Source: Chitinophaga pinensis DSM 2588
GTDB lineage: Bacteria > Bacteroidota > Bacteroidia > Chitinophagales > Chitinophagaceae
DNA: 64,000 nt
NCBI RefSeq assembly: GCF_000024005.1
Contig: NC_013132.1
Location: 8,426,001-8,490,000 of the forward strand
Reading direction: 5' to 3'
The notes under the pieces are model-generated. The model was given only the letters and a program-made list of their open reading frames with translations, searched no databases and was not told the origin of the DNA. Positions within the stretch are counted from its first letter, which is position 1; every line of letters starts with the position of its first letter. Below are positions 10,401-19,025 of the stretch, in pieces. The position numbers were made by a program, and so were the translations under genes.

Positions 10401-10766
10401 AGAGATGCAGGTGGTGTAGCAGTGAACGGTGTTGACCCTAACGGCAATGCTGTTTCTATGGTAGATGCACAGAAATGGTATTCCTCTGTAGGTGGTCGTG
10501 AGGCGGCTTCCGGTGAATACATTTATAGTGCGACAACTGTACGTCTGCGTGAAGTTGCGCTGGGTTATACGATTCCTGTAAAAGGCACAAGTTTCATCAG
10601 AGCGATGAAATTGTCTCTGACAGGTCGTAACCTGCTGTACTTCTCCAAGAAAGCACCATTCGATCCTGAGCTGACAATGTCAACGGCTAACGGCCTGTCC
10701 GGTGTGGATATCTTCATGCCGCCAGCAACCCGTAACTACGGTCTGACCCTGAACGCTACCTTCTAA
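7401..10766 (+). CDS. STN-domain SusC-type TonB-dependent transducer, locus A
   Basis: An outer-membrane porin and signal transducer of about 1121 residues. The ATG at 7401 is preferred; the frame is open to 7341. The N-terminus has the long pre-signal extension usual in this group, then a hydrophobic signal (KLLLVMKLTAILTLVFSLNLSA). An STN domain follows (about residues 50-110), then a carboxypeptidase-like beta domain (about 130-205), a plug with VVTALGL and NPDDIESVSVLKGASAAALYG, and a barrel ending in a typical aromatic C-terminus (NATF). The STN domain marks it as the input of the FecR/sigma relay encoded just upstream. The susD partner starts 18 bp after the stop. Confidence 0.93.
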   Translation: MELRETCKAFPKGGFLHRKLLLVMKLTAILTLVFSLNLSARSYSQSVTITGKHLALYDIFNSISKQTGYEFVYDEKMLNGTGTIDINLKGASIAAVLDNCLKNKPLSYTITDKIIVIRPRAARKEAAVTAEQPAAQVEGTVVDGAGQPLPNVAIQVKGTTRGVLTDAKGHFSIQVESTDVLVFNYVGYDKKEVPVGTQTSLQIVLQESNKQLNTVVVTALGLKRSEKSITYATQQVSGVELTKAKDPNLMNTLNGKVAGLNISSSSSGVGGSAKVILRGAKSGLGSNQALYVIDGVPMNNSLTSQPNSSYGGSSSYDGGDPISNLNPDDIESVSVLKGASAAALYGSQGANGVVLVTTKSGKAGRTIVNFSSSLTLNTVAYKPEFQNSYGQSTATSTQSWGSKLAGGAQDNLGSFFQTGNNLTNSISLSGGTDKMQTYFSYANTSAKGIEPKNKLSRNNISFKETGHFLNDKLTAEADVNYITQTIDNTPLSGFYFNPLTGLYLFPRGKDLAPYKNGFEVFDPARRLMTQNWAFNEDIQQNPWWIVNRNQNSLDRNRLLLNASLKYEVNKWLNIQGRGSIDRINDVYDQKVYAGTVTTLSPANGVYIYSNTTTSQQYGDVLANFNIPIGDKIRITGVLGGSIRDVITKGDKYNSGQEGLNIPNIFVLQNFKAINPLNTGTLQENHSQVQSVFGSANISYKDWAYLDLTARNDWASNLAFTPSGSYFYPSVGLNVILSSVAKLPEFISFAKVRGSFAQVGNSPLAYQSNPAVYTFSAGGGFSINPSAPFTDLKPEKTNSLEFGTEWRFFDNRLSADVTYYKTNTKNQTLQIRAPQGSFYDNFFINAGNIQNQGVEAVVRYDVLRDGKLKWNTGLNFATNQNRIKELAPNAPEFTLSGASGSNYVSKFKVGGSFGDIYGTVLQRDAQGRVMIDANGNPIKQGGDFVYLGNSNTRWQLGWNNNLEYKDFTLSFLIDGKFGGKVMSITQSVMDQYGVSKATGDARDAGGVAVNGVDPNGNAVSMVDAQKWYSSVGGREAASGEYIYSATTVRLREVALGYTIPVKGTSFIRAMKLSLTGRNLLYFSKKAPFDPELTMSTANGLSGVDIFMPPATRNYGLTLNATF

Positions 10767-10784
10767 TCATTGTTGCCATCTAAA

Positions 10785-12425
10785 ATGAAAAAAATGAAAC
10801 GCTACTATAAGAAAAGCATGTGGGTGATCGCAGCAGCTGTATTGCTCGGCGCCAGCGCATGTACCAAGAACTTCGAATTATACAACTCAGATAACACCGG
10901 TATCAATCCTGACGATCTGAAAGGAGATTTTAACGACGTAGGCGTGTTCCTGACAAGGGCACAGCGCTCCATTATTAACTTCTCTGATGGTGGTGATCCA
11001 AACTCTTATCAGTTACAACAAAATCTGAATGCAGACTGCTATTCAGGTTACTTTATGTCGCCGAATCCATTTAACGGCGGACAAAACAACCTCTCCTACT
11101 CCCTTATCAGCGGCTGGAACGGCGAACCATTCAAGGTAGGTTACCTGAATATCATGTCGTCTGTTAACAGACTGCGTACAAATGGAGTAAACACCTCTTA
11201 TCCTGCAGTATGGGGCATCGCCCAGGTACTGCAGGTGGCAGGTATGAGCCGTATTACTGATATCTACGGTCCTATTCCTTACAGTCAGGTAGGTACAAGC
11301 AAAAGCGCTATTCCTTATGACAGTCAGGAAGACGTATACAAACGTTTCTTCCTCGAACTGGATAGCGCGAATATCAATCTGCGTAATCAGATCAATCATG
11401 TAACTGATTCACTGCCTTTCGATTTTGCAAAATTTGACCTGGTATACGATGGCGACTTCACCAGATGGTTACAATTCAGCAATAGCTTACGCCTTCGTCT
11501 CGCCATGCACATTGTGAAAGCAGCGCCGGCACTGGCAAAAGAACAGGCTGAAAAAGCGATGGACCCTGCCAACGGAGGAACGATCACTTCGAATACCGGT
11601 AACATGAAAGTAAAAGTAGCTGGCTCCGGATTCAGTAACCCACTGGTGTTCATTGCGCTGAACTGGGCTGATATCCGCATCGGTGCTTCTATCCAGAGCT
11701 ACATGACCGGATACGCCGATCCTCGTATCAGCAAGTATTTTGACATGTCTACCGATACCACTTTCCCATCCAGGTACCAGGGTATCCGTATCGGTTCTGT
11801 CGGCGGTAATGCTGCCAAAGGAGACTATACCGGTTATTCCAATCTTGATGTAACAGGTAGTAACCCTTCATTTACACTTACCACACCAACACAGATAATG
11901 ACTGCTGCAGAAGTATATTTTCTGAGAGCAGAAGCTGCCCTGCGTGGTTGGGCAAATGCCGGCGGATCTGTACAGACATTATATGAACAGGGTATCAATA
12001 CCTCTATGGAGCAATGGAACGTAAATGCAGGTACTTATGTATCTGATAATACACACAAACCTGCTGGCTTCACTGATCCGAAGAATAGTGCTGCTAATGC
12101 GCCTGCCCCTTCTGAGATCACAGTGAAATGGGATGATGGTGCATTGGAAGCTGTAAAAATGGAACGTATCATCACCCAGAAATGGATCGCGATGTTCCCT
12201 GAAGGTCAGGAAGCATGGACTGAATTCCGCCGTACCGGTTATCCGAAACTGTTCCCTGTTGTGAATAACTTCAGTGGTGGCGTGATCAATTCAGCTACTC
12301 AGATCAGACGTATACCTTTCCCACAAAACGAGTATAATACCAATAATCCGGAAGTGCAGAAAGCAATTACATTGCTGAACGGACCTGATAATGGTGCTAC
12401 CAGAGTATGGTGGGATGTACAATAA
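10785..12425 (+). CDS. SusD-type outer-membrane lipoprotein (SusD_2 group), locus A
   Basis: The surface lid of the SusC porin, about 546 residues. The ATG at 10785 opens a lipoprotein signal (MKKMKRYYKKSMWVIAAAVL) with lipobox GASAC and acylated Cys26; a TTG at 10770 would add five residues. The body has the alpha-helical TPR-like architecture of the SusD/RagB superfamily, with the C-terminal block ERIITQKWIAMFPEGQEAWTEFRR typical of the SusD_2 group. It is co-transcribed with the preceding susC and ends the operon, with a terminator about 110 bp downstream. Locus A contains no hydrolase, so the ligand is open. Confidence 0.9.
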   Translation: MKKMKRYYKKSMWVIAAAVLLGASACTKNFELYNSDNTGINPDDLKGDFNDVGVFLTRAQRSIINFSDGGDPNSYQLQQNLNADCYSGYFMSPNPFNGGQNNLSYSLISGWNGEPFKVGYLNIMSSVNRLRTNGVNTSYPAVWGIAQVLQVAGMSRITDIYGPIPYSQVGTSKSAIPYDSQEDVYKRFFLELDSANINLRNQINHVTDSLPFDFAKFDLVYDGDFTRWLQFSNSLRLRLAMHIVKAAPALAKEQAEKAMDPANGGTITSNTGNMKVKVAGSGFSNPLVFIALNWADIRIGASIQSYMTGYADPRISKYFDMSTDTTFPSRYQGIRIGSVGGNAAKGDYTGYSNLDVTGSNPSFTLTTPTQIMTAAEVYFLRAEAALRGWANAGGSVQTLYEQGINTSMEQWNVNAGTYVSDNTHKPAGFTDPKNSAANAPAPSEITVKWDDGALEAVKMERIITQKWIAMFPEGQEAWTEFRRTGYPKLFPVVNNFSGGVINSATQIRRIPFPQNEYNTNNPEVQKAITLLNGPDNGATRVWWDVQ

Positions 12426-12535
12426 TAGTTACCCGATATAACGCTTGGACGTTAGGATTGTCAAAAAGTGAAGTTAAGTTTAAACGGAAACCATCAGTTG
12501 AGTCGAAGAATAACTGACTGGATCAAAGAGTGATG

Positions 12536-12565
12536 AAAAAAGGCCCACCAATTGGCGGGCCTTTT
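12536..12565. terminator. Bidirectional terminator between loci A and B
   Basis: AAAAGGCCCACC and GGCGGGCCTTTT form a stem around AATT, with A- and T-runs on the two sides. It lies between the convergent susD (plus) and GH30 (minus) genes and can serve both. Confidence 0.85.
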
Positions 12566-12588
12566 ACATGTATGATGTTGTCCACTAG

Positions 12589-14046
12589 TTAGTCAACGAT
12601 CAGGGTGGCAATAGAGTGCGGCAGACTGTTTGCAGCTGCTGCTTCCCCTTTTATCCACAGTTTGTAAGGAATCTCCTTATCAGACAGGTTCAGTACAACT
12701 ACCGCCAGTTTACCATCTTTGTTGATAAATGCAGTTGTTTGCAGATCTGTTCTGTTAGAAGAAGCAATCACACGCTTAGCACCCGGACGGATGAATTTGG
12801 AGAAATGACCCAGGTAGTAATAAGCATTTGTGTAGATCAGTTCTCCGGTCTTTGTATCTGCATGTACAGGTGCAAAGCAGAAGTTACCTACGTGGTTAGG
12901 ACCACCATTTTCATCCAGCAGGATGTTCCAGTCTGTCCAGGCAACAGTACCATTATTGAAATCATTTACCAGGGAAAGACCATAACGCTCTCCCAGGAAC
13001 CATTCATTGATACGGTTGTATTTGAAAGACTCTACACAACCTTCTGTAAAGACAAGGTTCTTACCCGGGAATGTTTCTGCAACACGGCGTACGTTGTCAA
13101 ACATCATAGCACTGCCGGTCCATGTTTCATACCAGTGGTAACCGATACCCCATACATACTTTGCAGCAGCAGGATCCTCCAGAATAGTGCTGGCGCGCTG
13201 ATATACCTGGTCGCGGTTGTGATCCCATGCGATCAGCTTCTTAGCAGCCATCCCCTGTTTCTGTAAGGTAGGTCCGAGATAACGTTTGATGAAATCTCTC
13301 TCCTCTTCCGCAGTATAATTACAGGACTCCCATTTCTGTACAGCCATTGGTTCATTCTGCACTGTCAGTCCCCATACAGGAATACCCTGTGCCTCATAAG
13401 CTTTGATAAACTTCACGTAGAAGTTGGCCCATGACTGGTAATACTTCGCTAACAGTTTACCGCCATGCAGCATGTCGTTGTTATCCTTCATCCAGGCCGG
13501 AGGGCTCCAGGGGCTAACATACAATGGTATCTTTCCACCGGCAGCGCCTATCACCGCCTTAATAAAAGGGATGCGGTACTGCTGGTCATGTTCAATACTG
13601 AATGTTTTTAACAGGCTGTCATTCTCCTTTACATAGCTGTAAGAACCGCTGGAGAAGTCGCAGCTCTGAATATTAGTTCTCGCCAAAGTATACCCGATAC
13701 CATTTACCGGATCGTAATACGCCTTCAGCAGTTCCTGTTGTTTCTCTTTTGGCAGTTTTGCCCATACTTCCGCAGAAGCATCTGTCAGCGCGCCACCGAT
13801 ACCAGTCAGTGTCTGGAAACTTTTAGCAGGATCTACAAATATGCAGACTTCTGTTTCCAGCGGCTGCTTCATGGGTGCAAAAGACAGCGTTGCTGTTGCT
13901 GACAAACGCAGTTTGGTATTCTCGGCGGTTGTATACACCGTCACACCTTTGCGTACGGTGGAATCCTTCCTGTTACTCAGGGCCTCACTTTTTGCATAAC
14001 CGGTATATGCTACCAGTAAGAGGCCCATCAAAGCATACTTTCTCAT
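12589..14046 (-). CDS. Glycoside hydrolase family 30, secreted
   Basis: A 485-residue retaining glycosidase with a (beta/alpha)8 barrel and a side beta-domain. Residues 1-18 form a signal peptide (ends TGYAKS), without a lipobox Cys, so a periplasmic location is likely. The GH30 acid/base Glu232 is in TVQNEP, the nucleophile Glu335 in FTEGC, and SPWSPPAWMK (178-187) is a family signature. GH30 enzymes of this type act on beta-1,6-glucan, glucosylceramide-like or related beta-glucosides. With a GH16 gene in the same operon, a beta-1,6-glucanase or beta-glucosidase role on branched beta-1,3-glucan is the best inference. It is the last gene of locus B. Confidence 0.9.
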   Translation of the reverse strand: MRKYALMGLLLVAYTGYAKSEALSNRKDSTVRKGVTVYTTAENTKLRLSATATLSFAPMKQPLETEVCIFVDPAKSFQTLTGIGGALTDASAEVWAKLPKEKQQELLKAYYDPVNGIGYTLARTNIQSCDFSSGSYSYVKENDSLLKTFSIEHDQQYRIPFIKAVIGAAGGKIPLYVSPWSPPAWMKDNNDMLHGGKLLAKYYQSWANFYVKFIKAYEAQGIPVWGLTVQNEPMAVQKWESCNYTAEEERDFIKRYLGPTLQKQGMAAKKLIAWDHNRDQVYQRASTILEDPAAAKYVWGIGYHWYETWTGSAMMFDNVRRVAETFPGKNLVFTEGCVESFKYNRINEWFLGERYGLSLVNDFNNGTVAWTDWNILLDENGGPNHVGNFCFAPVHADTKTGELIYTNAYYYLGHFSKFIRPGAKRVIASSNRTDLQTTAFINKDGKLAVVVLNLSDKEIPYKLWIKGEAAAANSLPHSIATLIVD

Positions 14047-14068
14047 CTATGAATACTGAATTATAATG

Positions 14069-15526
14069 TTACCAGATATAAGTAGCTACTGCACCGTTAG
14101 TCAGGGAAGTAGTTACAATTTTCCCGTTGGACTGGATATTGAACGTCTGTGGAGTAGACCCACTATTTACCACGATCAGTGCCGTCTTGCCATCAGGAGT
14201 TTTGAATGCCACGTTATCCAGCTGACTGGTGATATTGGAAGCAATCCTGACAGCACCCGGACGTACAAATTTAGAGGCATGTCCGATGATATAATACGCA
14301 ACGTTACGAATTACTCCTGAACCAATTGTCAACGCGCCCAGGCAAGTAGTACAACCACCGTCTGTATGCGGACCATAATTAGCGTCAGCAGCCAGGTTCC
14401 ATTCCAGCACATTACGGCTCCAGTTACGGGTAGCGCCTACAATCAGGGTGCTCACATGCCATTGCAGGTCGTTACCGAAATTACCTGGACCACCTACCCA
14501 CTGTTCAGTGAAGTAGATGTTCTTCTCCGGATAAGCGTCATGCAACTGCGTCAGCGCTGTGATACTGCCACCATAGAGATGGAAAGCCGAGCCATCCACA
14601 TAAGAATAGGCAGCAGCGTCACCAAGTATCGCAGCCGGGTATTCCGGTTTATCTGCATTATGATCGTACACGATGATCTTAGTAGTCAGACCGGCAGCTT
14701 TAAAAGCAGGTCCCAGGTGATTCTTTACAAAATCAGCCTGCTCATTGGCCTGCATAACCATGCTTGGATTATTACCACCATGCAGCGGTTCGTTCTGTGG
14801 AGTGATGGCATCTATGGTGATGCCTTCCGCCTTCATAGCCTGGATATATTTCACAAAATATCTGGCGTAGGCAGCATAGTATTCCGGTTTCAGACTACCG
14901 CCTTTAGAAGCGTTATTTGTCTTCATCCAGGAAGGAGCTGACCAGGGAGAACCCAGTATTTTAATATTGGGTGACAGGGCCACTACTTTCTTCAGAATAG
15001 GCAACAGGTCTTTTCTTTCCTTCTCTATGCTGAATTTAGTCATGTCCACGTCCGTTTGTCCGGTCGGCAGATCATTATAGGTAAAAGGCGCCACGCTCAG
15101 ATCGGAGGCGCCAATGCTCACGCGCAGGTAGCTCACACCCAGATGCGCTGTATCAGGCAGGAATAATTCTTTCAGCAATGCATCCTGTGCATCAGCCGGC
15201 AGTGAATTGATCAGCATCGCGCTACCGTCTGTCAGACAGTAACCAAAGCCATCTATCGACTGGTATGTTTGAGAAGCATCCACTTTAATGGTAGGATATA
15301 CATTCAGCGTATCCTTAAAAAGCAGGTTGACTTTCTGTTGCTTCAGGAGTACCGATTTGTCTCCTTTTGTCAGCCACATCAACACATCAGTAGTATCTTT
15401 TTCTACAGTCGGATCAACAGGTCTGACAGGGGTTTCAGTACCATTATCCTTACAGCCGGCAAAAGCGATCATCCCGGACAGCAGTAAAGCCGTCAGGCTG
15501 ATACGGGTTTTATAGTGGAATATCAT
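14069..15526 (-). CDS. Glycoside hydrolase family 30 lipoprotein
   Basis: The second GH30 of locus B, 485 residues, carries a lipoprotein signal with lipobox FAGC (Cys25) followed by a Pro/Thr-rich spacer to about residue 48, so it is probably surface-exposed. The barrel shows SPWSAPSWMK (193-202), acid/base Glu246 in TPQNEP and nucleophile Glu341 in YFTEQW. The domain core is about as long as that of the neighbouring GH30, but similarity outside motifs is low, so this is an old paralogue with perhaps a different linkage or chain-length preference. Its ATG overlaps the GH16 stop codon by four bases (ATGA), which implies translational coupling. Confidence 0.9.
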   Translation of the reverse strand: MIFHYKTRISLTALLLSGMIAFAGCKDNGTETPVRPVDPTVEKDTTDVLMWLTKGDKSVLLKQQKVNLLFKDTLNVYPTIKVDASQTYQSIDGFGYCLTDGSAMLINSLPADAQDALLKELFLPDTAHLGVSYLRVSIGASDLSVAPFTYNDLPTGQTDVDMTKFSIEKERKDLLPILKKVVALSPNIKILGSPWSAPSWMKTNNASKGGSLKPEYYAAYARYFVKYIQAMKAEGITIDAITPQNEPLHGGNNPSMVMQANEQADFVKNHLGPAFKAAGLTTKIIVYDHNADKPEYPAAILGDAAAYSYVDGSAFHLYGGSITALTQLHDAYPEKNIYFTEQWVGGPGNFGNDLQWHVSTLIVGATRNWSRNVLEWNLAADANYGPHTDGGCTTCLGALTIGSGVIRNVAYYIIGHASKFVRPGAVRIASNITSQLDNVAFKTPDGKTALIVVNSGSTPQTFNIQSNGKIVTTSLTNGAVATYIW

Positions 15527-16383
15527 TTTTCAATCATTTTATAAACACGGACATAGTCAACATCCATGGTAACGGGATAAATAGAATCATCCATTCCTTG
15601 TGCGCCACCCCAGTCACCACCTACAGCAATGTTAAGTAAGAGGTGGAATTTTTTATCGAAAGGCCACACGGTATATCCTTTCCCTTCATTTACGAACTTG
15701 AAGATTAACTGGTTGTCGATATATCCACTGATGGCATAAGGCGTCCAGTCTACGCGATACAGGTGATAGTCCGTGGTTGCATTCGCTATTTTCTTGGTAG
15801 CTGTTTTCTGTGTACCTATTTTGAAATAATAGGCTTCTGTATGTGTAGTGATATGAACTACATCCGGATCATATCCCACATGTTCCATAATATCGATCTC
15901 ACCTGATTTAGGCCAGTCGCCGTATGCCCAATCCGTAGGCAACATCCAGATGGCGGGCCAGGTTCCTTTACCGGCAGGCAACTTTGCTTTAATCTCAAAA
16001 CGGCCATACAGGAAGTCCCCCTTTCCCCGGGTCACCAGGCGGGCAGAAGTATAATTACGGTTCTCTTTTGCTTCTTTTCTGGCAGTAATGGTCAGTTTAC
16101 CATTTGCAACAGATGCGTTATCAGGACTATTAGTATAATACTCCAGTTCATTGTTTCCCCATCCGCCACCGCCGAGGTCATATCCCCATTTGGTATTATC
16201 CGGCAATCCGGTGTAATCAAATTCATCTGCCCATACGGGAGTTGTTTCAAATGCCCAGCCTTTATCAACAGGTCCTTGTGGCGTAACAGGATCAGGTGAG
16301 CTTCCACCACCATCTCCTTTTCCTGAGCAGGAAAGTATATTGATGCCCAACAGAATAAAAGGGAGATATTTCAGTCTTTTCAT
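15523..16383 (-). CDS. Glycoside hydrolase family 16 endo-beta-glucanase lipoprotein
   Basis: A 286-residue beta-jelly-roll endo-glycosidase of the laminarinase type. The lipoprotein signal ends in lipobox ILSC (Cys19), followed by a Gly/Pro-rich tether to about residue 42, which suggests a surface enzyme making the first cuts. The catalytic motif GEIDIMEHVG gives nucleophile Glu162, Asp164 and acid/base Glu167; the extra Met before the last Glu is typical of the beta-1,3-glucanase subgroup. WGNNELEYYT (75-84) is also typical. It is coupled to the downstream GH30 gene by a 4-bp overlap. Beta-1,3-glucan is the inferred target. Confidence 0.93.
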   Translation of the reverse strand: MKRLKYLPFILLGINILSCSGKGDGGGSSPDPVTPQGPVDKGWAFETTPVWADEFDYTGLPDNTKWGYDLGGGGWGNNELEYYTNSPDNASVANGKLTITARKEAKENRNYTSARLVTRGKGDFLYGRFEIKAKLPAGKGTWPAIWMLPTDWAYGDWPKSGEIDIMEHVGYDPDVVHITTHTEAYYFKIGTQKTATKKIANATTDYHLYRVDWTPYAISGYIDNQLIFKFVNEGKGYTVWPFDKKFHLLLNIAVGGDWGGAQGMDDSIYPVTMDVDYVRVYKMIEK

Positions 16384-16400
16384 AAGCGCGATTTTAAAAA

Positions 16401-16557
16401 AATTAGGAATTAGGAATTAACAATTAAGAATTGGTTAGCCATATAATGATTTATGTTAACCCTATGAGCAACCGGCTTTTAACTAAGTCATACACTAATT
16501 AAAAACTGCGCACATTATTATTCTTAATTCCTAATTCGTAATTCCTAATTCCTAATT
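16401..16557. repeat. AATTAGG-ended intergenic repeat, copy 1
   Basis: A 157-bp element starts with tandem AATTAGG heptamers and ends with their inverted complement; the outer 19 bp of the arms are a perfect inverted repeat. It shares the internal 13-mer GAATTGGTTAGCC (16428-16440) and the overall design with the element at 48262-48411. It lies inside the locus B operon, 3 bp from the stop codon of the upstream lipoprotein gene, and could fold in the mRNA between that gene and the GH16 gene. Confidence 0.7.
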
Positions 16558-16560
16558 AAT

Positions 16561-17418
16561 TTATATTTCTTCCAGGAACTTTACATCGTCGAATACAACA
16601 CCGCCAGTTCCGAGTGTACCACCGGCACTACCAGCTTTGACAACGATGTAGATATCCCCTGTTTTAGTAAACGACATAACACCATTTTTGTTCTTACCGG
16701 TACCATCACAACCGATAGTAGCGAGGTCGCCTGCAAATTTCACAGCGCCGCAACCAGACCAGGTGTTCAGGGAAATGTATTTGTTTCCGCTGTAATCAGA
16801 TCCTTGTTTAGGCACTGCTGTGTCAATGTATATCTCAAACCAGGAATTGCTGGCGCCATTGCCGCTTACCATTGCAGAGAATATATATGACTTACCAGCT
16901 ACTACGCTCACTTTCTGATAGATGGCGCCGTTGGAATCGCCGGTATTATCAAAATGCATTGCGCCATTTTCGATTTTAATAGCGGTTTGTGTTCCCCCGG
17001 TATTCAATACAGTCCAGAACTGCTCGCTACCTGTTGCCATATCCCCACCTTTCAGGATATCGCGGGTCTGCGCATTTTGTGCAATGGTTACTTTCTTCAC
17101 CGCTTTGGCAAAACCACCATTGGTGAAAACCGTGAACTGGATCGTGTATTCCCCCTTCTGGAAATAACTGAGTGTATCTCTTTCTCTGGTAGATTTATGT
17201 CCGTTATCATCGCTGTATTCAAACAGAAATCCACCCGGAGTAGTGTTTGCTACGACGATTTTATTTGCATTACCTGCCAGTGGTTCTGCGGTAAAACTGG
17301 CGGTAGGTAGAGGTCCCAGACCCTTGTCAGATGACTCGGGAGTGCAGGCAGAAACAGCGCCGGCCAGCAGAGCTGCCATTGCTATAGTACGTGTATTGCT
17401 GATATAGTGAAAGTTCAT
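16561..17418 (-). CDS. PKD-type surface glycan-binding lipoprotein (candidate)
   Basis: A 285-residue lipoprotein (lipobox VSAC, Cys25) in the SusE/SGBP position between susD and the hydrolases. Residues about 38-112 resemble a PKD/Ig-like domain (TASFTAEPLAG, then GEYTIQFTVFTNGG and VKKVTI). Residues about 120-285 look like a carbohydrate-binding jelly-roll (GGDMATGSEQFWTVLN, YQKVSVVAGKSYIFSAMVSG, VVFDDVKFLEE). No catalytic motif is seen. The likely role is to hold the polysaccharide at the cell surface for the GH16 enzyme and the SusCD complex. Domain assignments are by pattern, function by position. Confidence 0.75.
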   Translation of the reverse strand: MNFHYISNTRTIAMAALLAGAVSACTPESSDKGLGPLPTASFTAEPLAGNANKIVVANTTPGGFLFEYSDDNGHKSTRERDTLSYFQKGEYTIQFTVFTNGGFAKAVKKVTIAQNAQTRDILKGGDMATGSEQFWTVLNTGGTQTAIKIENGAMHFDNTGDSNGAIYQKVSVVAGKSYIFSAMVSGNGASNSWFEIYIDTAVPKQGSDYSGNKYISLNTWSGCGAVKFAGDLATIGCDGTGKNKNGVMSFTKTGDIYIVVKAGSAGGTLGTGGVVFDDVKFLEEI

Positions 17419-17462
17419 TTTTTACTGTTTGTTAAGTCATGAATGCTGTTCGTACCCTTTGA

Positions 17463-19004
17463 TTATTTCCATTCTGCGCTTTGCTCAATCTTGGTGTTCT
17501 CCATTTCCAATAATGGAATAGGCAGAATTTCGTTTTTACCGGCAACGAAACCACGGCCACCCAATGCAGCAGCAGCTCTTTTGGTACGTACCAGGTCAAA
17601 CCAGCGATGGCCTTCACCAGCCAGTTCAAGACGTCTTTCTTTGAAGATGTTATCGTCAGTAGCTTCAATAGGATTCAGTCCTACACGATGACGTACTGCA
17701 TTCAGCAGTGCATATGCACGTGTGCCTGCAGCACCGCTCTGACCGGATTTAACCAGTGCTTCTGCTTCCATCAGATAAGTATCTGCCAGACGGATCTCAT
17801 ACAGGTTCTGTGGGTAGTTCAGTTCTTTGTTACCAGGTCCTTTAGACTGATCGCCTATTTTTGCAGCAAATTTGTTCAGGAAATACCCAGTGTTATCATG
17901 ACCTGGCGCATAATCTGCGATACCATTTGCTTTCAGACTATCCATATCAAGGATGGTTGAGTTAAAGCGTGGATCGCCATGCAGTGCATCATACAGACTT
18001 TTAGTTACTACCAGGAAACTCCATCCGGAAACCATATCAGGTGCAGTTGGCTTCAGTGTTTTATAACCTCTTGGGCCTACCATGATGTTCAGCACATTAC
18101 CTTCAGTACAAGCTACACAATCCCAGTTACCACCTGAATTAGAGCTATATGCCGCTTCAAGGATTGACTCGGAGTTGAATTTATTAGTGCTGAATTTCCA
18201 GAGGTCTTCAAAATTGTCCATCAGTTTGTAACCGTATTTCGCGCTTGTCTGACCCGGCGTAGTGCCATTTACTTCAGCAAATTCTGCTGCAGATTCAGCC
18301 CATCTTTCCTGCCACAGGTAAACTTTACCTAACAATGCATGTGCAGCACCTCTTGTAGCACGGCCACCTTCAGAACCAGCAGGTACCTGATCAGGGAAAT
18401 TGGATTCAGCGATAGCTGCTTTCAGATCTTCTATGATCTGGTTGTATACATCAGCTGGAGCTGCCTGCAACACATCATACATTTCTGAAGTGGATACAGG
18501 TTTTGTCAGCAGCGGAATATTCTTAAATAAACGTACGAGGTCAAAATAGAAGAATGCACGCAGGAATTTACACTCTGCTTCAAAACGTTTCTTCAGATTC
18601 TCGTCCATAGGGATGTCAGGCAGCTTGCTCAACAGAGTATTCGCACGGAAGATACCTGCATAGCCTTTCTTCCACAGTTCTTCCTGTGGACCCTGCGCCG
18701 GGGTCATGGTGTAATTCGTGAACACCTGGAAGGCAGACACGTCGTTAGGACCACCACCGCCGGCCAGATGATCATCTGAACCAGCATCCAGTGCGCCTAC
18801 TTTGGTGACATAACCACCACCCTGCCAGCCTACAACATCGTATACTGCGATCAGACCATTAAAGGCTTCTGTTGCGTTACGGTAATAGTTGGCCTCCAGG
18901 TCTGTACCTTTTGGTTTTACTTCGAGAAAGCTATCGCGGCAACCGCTGGCCAGTTGTAAACCAAGGGCCATTGCGATGATATATGGAATTTGTCTTGTTT
19001 TCAT
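17463..19004 (-). CDS. SusD/RagB-type outer-membrane lipoprotein, locus B
   Basis: A 513-residue lipoprotein with lipobox LASGC (Cys22) that covers the locus B porin. It has the canonical SusD layout: N-terminal EVKPKGTDLEANYYRNATEAFNG-type start, a TPR-like helical region (AECKFLRAFFYFDLVRLFKNIPL, and RATRGAAHALLGKVYLWQERW), and a C-terminal block with YEIRLADTYLMEAEALVKSG and ERRLELAGEGHRWFDLVR. It follows susC by 21 bp in the same operon and should bind the glucan substrate together with it. Confidence 0.95.
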   Translation of the reverse strand: MKTRQIPYIIAMALGLQLASGCRDSFLEVKPKGTDLEANYYRNATEAFNGLIAVYDVVGWQGGGYVTKVGALDAGSDDHLAGGGGPNDVSAFQVFTNYTMTPAQGPQEELWKKGYAGIFRANTLLSKLPDIPMDENLKKRFEAECKFLRAFFYFDLVRLFKNIPLLTKPVSTSEMYDVLQAAPADVYNQIIEDLKAAIAESNFPDQVPAGSEGGRATRGAAHALLGKVYLWQERWAESAAEFAEVNGTTPGQTSAKYGYKLMDNFEDLWKFSTNKFNSESILEAAYSSNSGGNWDCVACTEGNVLNIMVGPRGYKTLKPTAPDMVSGWSFLVVTKSLYDALHGDPRFNSTILDMDSLKANGIADYAPGHDNTGYFLNKFAAKIGDQSKGPGNKELNYPQNLYEIRLADTYLMEAEALVKSGQSGAAGTRAYALLNAVRHRVGLNPIEATDDNIFKERRLELAGEGHRWFDLVRTKRAAAALGGRGFVAGKNEILPIPLLEMENTKIEQSAEWK

Positions 19005-19025
19005 TTTGTAATCAGCTTTTAATAA

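Noticed and set aside
16401..16557. Heptamer repeats as a CRISPR-like array
   Set aside because: Units are 7 bp without spacers and are arranged as inverted ends around a unique centre, so this is not a CRISPR.
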